A stretch of 7,374 nt of DNA from Pseudomonadota bacterium (lineage in GTDB: Bacteria; Pseudomonadota; Gammaproteobacteria; Xanthomonadales; Rhodanobacteraceae). Positions 4,764 to 7,374 of this stretch are shown here, piece by piece. Every line of letters begins with the position of its first letter. The first letter of the stretch is position 1. Location of the stretch: positions 1 to 7,374 of the forward strand of contig JANXVS010000598.1 of the NCBI GenBank assembly GCA_025351555.1, read 5' to 3'. The notes under the pieces are model-generated. The model was given only the letters and a program-made list of their open reading frames with translations. It was not told the origin of the DNA and searched no databases. Position numbers and translations under genes: made by a program.

Positions 4764-6563
4764 ATGCGTTCCTTCGCCCGCCGCCTGCGCTATTGCACCG
4801 CCTTGCTGACCGGTATCCTGCTGTTTCCAGCCCTCGTAACGGCTGCGCCAGCGAGTCACAACGGTGGTGGCATCGTCTGGCTGCGTTCGGATACCGACGC
4901 CTTCGCCCAAGCACGCGTGCAGCACCGCTTCGTGTTGCTGTATCTGGAAGCGGTATGGTGTCACTGGTGCCATGTGATGGACGAGAAAACCTACGGCGAC
5001 GCCGGCGTGCGCGCGGAAATCGTCGCGCACTACGTGCCGTTGCGGATCGACCAGGATTTGCGGCCGGATCTGTCCGAGCGCTACAAGGATTACGGCTGGC
5101 CGGCCACCGTCGTATTCGCCGCGGATGGCAGCGAGATCGTCAAACGTCTGGGCTTTATCGAGCCGCCGCGTTTTCTGAAACTGCTCAAGGCAATCGAGGC
5201 CGATCCCTCGCCTGAATCGGCCGAAAGTGCGGACAACACGGAGGCAGCGCCTCGCGCCAGCGCGCTCGACGCGGCCACGCGCGCGGAACTTGGCAAGCGC
5301 CATCACGACACCTACGACAGCGATCTAGGTGGATTGGCGATTGGCCAGAAATTCCTCGATCGCGACAGCGTGGAATACGCGATTGCGCAAGCGCTCAACG
5401 GCGATGAAGGCGAAGCCGCAATGGCGCGCAAGACGCTCGATGCCGCACGTGCGCTGTTCGATCCAGCCTGGGGTGGCGTCTATCAATATTCGACCTACAG
5501 CGACTGGCAACATCCGCACTTCGAGAAACTCGCCACGATCCAGGCGCAGTATCTGCGCATCTACGCGTTGGCGTCGGCGGCATTTGATCGCAATGAAGAC
5601 AAGCAGGCCGTTGGCAAGATCCGCCGCTATGTGGATACGTTTCTGAAAAGCCCGGAGGGCGTGTTTTATGTCAGCCAGGATGCTGATCTAAAGCCCGGCG
5701 AGCATTCGACCGCGTATTTCGCACTGAACGACAAGCAACGCCGCGCGCAAGGTGTGCCGCACGTCGATCAACATGTATACTCTTTGCAAAATGGACAAAT
5801 CATCGAAGCGCTGGCGACCTGGAGCGAAGTCGGCGGTGACGCCGATGCGCTAGTCCAGTCTCGGCGGGCGGCAGACTGGATCATTGCCAACCGCGCCCTG
5901 CCCGGCGGCGGATTTCGTCACGATGCCAAGGACGCCGCTGGTCCGTATCTCGGCGATACGCTGGCGATGGGCCGCGCCTTCCTCGCGCTGTACCGCGCCA
6001 GCGCCGACCGCACCTGGCTCACCCGCGCCGCTGCCACTGCGGACTTTATCGCAGCGAATTTCAACCGCACGCAAGGCGGCTACATCAGCGCCAAGAGCAG
6101 CGGCCCGATCGCGGCCAAGCCGCATATGGACGAGAATATTTCACTTGCGCGTTTCGCCAATTTGCTCGCGCGCTACACCGGAAAAACCGAGCACCGTGCA
6201 ATCGCAGAGTCGGCAATGCGCTATCTGGCCGATCCGCATGTCGCGTTCGCAGAAATCACCGAGCCCGGCATCCTGCTTGCAGACGACGAGTTGCACAGCG
6301 ACCCCCTGCATCTGACCGTGATGGGCGCGAAATCCGATCCTGCTGCAGCACCACTATTCGCCACCGTGCAGCATTTACCACAATGGTACAAACGCGTGGA
6401 ATGGTGGGACAAGGCAGAGGGCAAACTGCCGAATCCGGATGTGAGTTATCCCTCACCAAAACGCGCGGCGGCGTTTGTCTGCACCGAGAACCGTTGCTCG
6501 TTGCCAATTTATGAATCCGCAAAGATCGCGGAATTTCTGAAAAGTTCAATGGCGAAAAAATAG
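4764..6563 (+). CDS. Exported DUF255 thioredoxin-like protein (YyaL/SSP411-type)
   Basis: The family joins a thioredoxin fold to an alpha/alpha-toroid like that of six-hairpin glycosidases; its biochemical role is not settled. Here 599 residues begin with a signal peptide (MRSFARRLRY then hydrophobic CTALLTGILLFPALVTAAPA), so the protein probably works outside the cytoplasm. The thioredoxin-like part (about 40-145) has the family's hallmark WCHWCHVM, with the redox pair Cys66-Cys69, then TYGD, a RIDQDLRPDLSERY segment and the conserved GWPATVVF. A linker of about 25 residues leads to the helical domain (about 170-560) with YQYSTYSDWQHPHFEK (240-255). The C-terminal FVCTENRC motif (Cys573, Cys578) also matches the family. 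Cytosolic YyaL-type members are typically longer, about 680-790 residues. The ATG at 4764 was chosen because the signal peptide starts there and AGAGAA lies 7 nt upstream; a GTG at 4647 would add 39 residues without family character. Confidence 0.82.
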   Translation: MRSFARRLRYCTALLTGILLFPALVTAAPASHNGGGIVWLRSDTDAFAQARVQHRFVLLYLEAVWCHWCHVMDEKTYGDAGVRAEIVAHYVPLRIDQDLRPDLSERYKDYGWPATVVFAADGSEIVKRLGFIEPPRFLKLLKAIEADPSPESAESADNTEAAPRASALDAATRAELGKRHHDTYDSDLGGLAIGQKFLDRDSVEYAIAQALNGDEGEAAMARKTLDAARALFDPAWGGVYQYSTYSDWQHPHFEKLATIQAQYLRIYALASAAFDRNEDKQAVGKIRRYVDTFLKSPEGVFYVSQDADLKPGEHSTAYFALNDKQRRAQGVPHVDQHVYSLQNGQIIEALATWSEVGGDADALVQSRRAADWIIANRALPGGGFRHDAKDAAGPYLGDTLAMGRAFLALYRASADRTWLTRAAATADFIAANFNRTQGGYISAKSSGPIAAKPHMDENISLARFANLLARYTGKTEHRAIAESAMRYLADPHVAFAEITEPGILLADDELHSDPLHLTVMGAKSDPAAAPLFATVQHLPQWYKRVEWWDKAEGKLPNPDVSYPSPKRAAAFVCTENRCSLPIYESAKIAEFLKSSMAKK

Positions 6564-6572
6564 CTGGGCGCA

Positions 6573-6598
6573 TTAACGTGACTGCAACCAGACGTTAA
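6573..6598. promoter_or_regulatory. 7-bp-arm inverted repeat upstream of the 79-residue gene
   Basis: TTAACGT (6573-6579) and ACGTTAA (6592-6598) are perfectly complementary around 12 nt, starting 10 bp after the DUF255 stop and ending 60 bp before the next start. AT-rich arms and the absence of a T run argue against a terminator; the layout fits a dimeric regulator site better. No convincing -35/-10 pair was found beside it. Confidence 0.35.
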
Positions 6599-6645
6599 CC
6601 GTAACAACACTTGCGCCGAGTATCCTGCTCGCGTTCAACCCGAAA

Positions 6646-6651
6646 AAGGAG
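6646..6651 (+). promoter_or_regulatory. Strong ribosome binding site that fixes the start at 6659
   Basis: AAGGAG, 7 nt before the ATG at 6659, is the clearest Shine-Dalgarno sequence on the plus strand of this window. It rules out the upstream in-frame ATG at 6611, which would place this site inside the coding region and has no comparable site of its own. Confidence 0.8.
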
Positions 6652-6658
6652 AATCGCG

Positions 6659-6898
6659 ATGCGCAGTCTACGTTGCACGGAACAACAAGTGCTCGGCTAT
6701 CAGATCGAACGTCTGGACGAATTCGACGATACCGGCATGCCGCATTCGATGCGCTACGAAGTGCTGTGCCCACGCACTGGCGCCGTGCTCGCAAATCTCG
6801 CGAACCTGCAGGCAGCAAGACAATTTGTCATCGTGCACGAACTGCGGGCGATCCGCGAAGGCACGTTACGGCTCAATCGTGGCATGCGAGCTGCGTGA
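6659..6898 (+). CDS. Small 79-residue protein of unknown function
   Basis: I do not recognise a named family. The 79-residue product has no signal peptide or membrane segment. It has an acidic patch (ERLDEFDDTG, 17-26), two cysteines (6 and 37), and a basic C-terminal third (LRAIREGTLRLNRGMR). It reads like a small soluble alpha/beta protein: a possible strand VLGYQIERLDEF, a hairpin around MRYEVLCPRTGAVLANL, and a helix AARQFVIVHELRAIREG. The perfect AAGGAG ribosome binding site suggests it is well translated and real. It lies 95 bp after the DUF255 gene on the same strand, so it could share its transcript or have its own promoter near the dyad at 6573-6598. The stop TGA overlaps the first palindromic repeat of the following convergent gap. 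Confidence 0.7.
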   Translation: MRSLRCTEQQVLGYQIERLDEFDDTGMPHSMRYEVLCPRTGAVLANLANLQAARQFVIVHELRAIREGTLRLNRGMRAA

Positions 6899-6942
6899 TT
6901 ATCTTGTCGTCATATTGCCATCCCGGCGGTCCCTGCCGGGAT
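6894..6942. repeat. Palindromic intergenic repeat, copy 1 (REP-like hairpin)
   Basis: A perfect stem of 8 bp (ATCCCGGC at 6920-6927 with GCCGGGAT at 6935-6942) encloses the loop GGTCCCT. The unit is preceded by CGTGATTATCTTG (6894-6906), which recurs in copy 2, and contains an 11-bp stretch (6907-6917) with a near repeat of the TTG junction. The type 'CATCCCGGC...GCCGGGAT' resembles the abundant extragenic palindromes of proteobacteria. It also overlaps the last codons and stop of the 79-residue gene. Confidence 0.75.
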
Positions 6943-6983
6943 CGTGATTATCTTGCCATCCCGGCGGTCCCTGCTAGGATGGC
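6943..6983. repeat. Palindromic intergenic repeat, copy 2, also a likely bidirectional terminator
   Basis: This copy shares a 22-bp identical block with copy 1 (6915-6936 equals 6953-6974) and the 13-bp leader CGTGATTATCTTG (6943-6955). Its stem differs: GCCATCCCGGC (6955-6965) pairs with GCTAGGATGGC (6973-6983), 11 positions with one C:A mismatch and one G:U pair, around the same loop GGTCCCT. It ends 4 bp before the stop codon of the minus-strand amidase gene, so transcripts from both sides would form hairpins here. Confidence 0.72.
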
Positions 6984-6986
6984 GCA

Positions 6987-7374
6987 CTACAGCAACTGAA
7001 ACTCGTCGGCGTCCATCCACGCCGGAAAGCGCTCGCGATGCGCCGCGAGCGCCGCCGAATCAAGCGTCACGGTGACTACCTGCTCTTGCGCACCGAGTTC
7101 GATCAGCGGACTCCCGAGGAAATCCAGCACAACGCTGTCGCCGCCATAGTGCAGGTCATTGCCATCGACGCCGACGCGATTGACGCCGACGCAATAGCTA
7201 AGGTTTTCGATTGCACGCGCGCGCAGGAGCGTGCGCCACGCATAGCTGCGCGCCGCCGGCCAGTTGGCGACGAAGATCGACAAATCATAATCGAAACGTC
7301 CCGCGGCGCGATCGTAACGATTGCGGATCCATACCGGAAAGCGCAGGTCGTAGCAGACCAGTGGACAGATGCGC
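6987..7374 (-). CDS. Nitrilase-superfamily amidase (YafV/Nit2-like omega-amidase), C-terminal part, cut by window edge
   Basis: Carbon-nitrogen hydrolases use a Glu-Lys-Cys triad to cleave amides; YafV/Nit2-type members hydrolyse 2-oxo-acid amides such as alpha-ketoglutaramate in the cytoplasm. The visible 128 residues begin RICPLVCYDLRFPVW, containing the nucleophile cysteine in the CYDLRFP motif. They continue with IFVANWPAARSYAWRTLLRARAIEN broken by the conserved ANWPAAR and RARAIEN motifs, then YCVGVNRVG. The end is HRERFPAWMDADEFQLL, like the RERFP...AD.F ending of YafV as I remember it. The catalytic Glu and Lys would be upstream, outside the window. The reading frame is open to the edge; a TTG at 7283 is not the real start. 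The gene converges on the 79-residue gene across two palindromic repeats. Other nitrilase branches remain possible because only the C-terminal part is seen. Confidence 0.88.
   Translation of the reverse strand, partial: RICPLVCYDLRFPVWIRNRYDRAAGRFDYDLSIFVANWPAARSYAWRTLLRARAIENLSYCVGVNRVGVDGNDLHYGGDSVVLDFLGSPLIELGAQEQVVTVTLDSAALAAHRERFPAWMDADEFQLL

Noticed and set aside
7009..7024. GGCGT-CCATCC-ACGCC hairpin resembling the ATCCAT-loop units
   Set aside because: It lies within conserved coding sequence of the amidase (AWMDADE), has shorter arms and a different loop, and is probably coincidental.

Overview
The window is GC-rich chromosomal DNA from a gammaproteobacterium, most likely of the Xanthomonadales (Xanthomonadaceae or Rhodanobacteraceae). 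This rests on the cluster scpA-scpB-rluB, the xanthomonad-like ScpA N-terminus (PQDLYIPPDALEVI), an SMC-ScpAB rather than MukBEF organisation, and the abundant short palindromic repeats. It was assigned by reading proteins, not by database search.

Layout, left to right. (1) Positions 1-84, minus strand: the first 28 codons of an integrase/transposase that runs off the left edge. Two near-identical 22-bp direct repeats (111-132, 147-168) lie upstream of it and look like the terminal region of the mobile element. (2) Positions 169-533: no convincing gene, only a possible 3' gene remnant (stop at 321) and a weak promoter-like stretch before scpA. (3) Positions 534-3785, plus strand: scpA (kleisin), scpB (winged-helix partner) and rluB (23S rRNA pseudouridine synthase with a 230-residue Arg/Pro/Gly tail). 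scpB and rluB overlap by 4 bp. scpA and scpB are separated by 124 bp that are almost entirely filled by four 30-bp units, each an 18-nt hairpin plus a 12-nt spacer. (4) Positions 3786-3864: a convergent gap with a perfect 10-bp stem hairpin and a second weaker one. (5) Positions 3865-4578, minus strand: an exported CsgG/HfaB-like protein without a lipobox. (6) Positions 4579-4763: a divergent promoter region with an 11-bp-arm inverted repeat. (7) Positions 4764-6563, plus strand: an exported DUF255 (YyaL/SSP411-type) protein with a CHWC thioredoxin-like motif and an alpha/alpha-toroid part. (8) Positions 6659-6898, plus strand: a 79-residue protein of unknown function with a strong ribosome binding site, preceded by a 7-bp-arm dyad. 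(9) Positions 6894-6983: two copies of an unrelated palindromic repeat between convergent genes. (10) Positions 6987-7374, minus strand: the C-terminal part of a nitrilase-superfamily amidase (YafV/Nit2-like), cut by the right edge.

Functionally, scpAB supplies the non-SMC subunits of the chromosome-condensing complex, and rluB is a translation-linked housekeeping gene co-transcribed with them. The CsgG-like and DUF255 proteins are both predicted to be exported and share a divergent control region, but nothing here proves a common pathway. No complete new defence or biosynthetic system is visible. The most unusual signal is the exact 30-bp-period hairpin array between scpA and scpB, with base-pair-preserving changes in the stems and a conserved ATCCAT loop in three of four copies.
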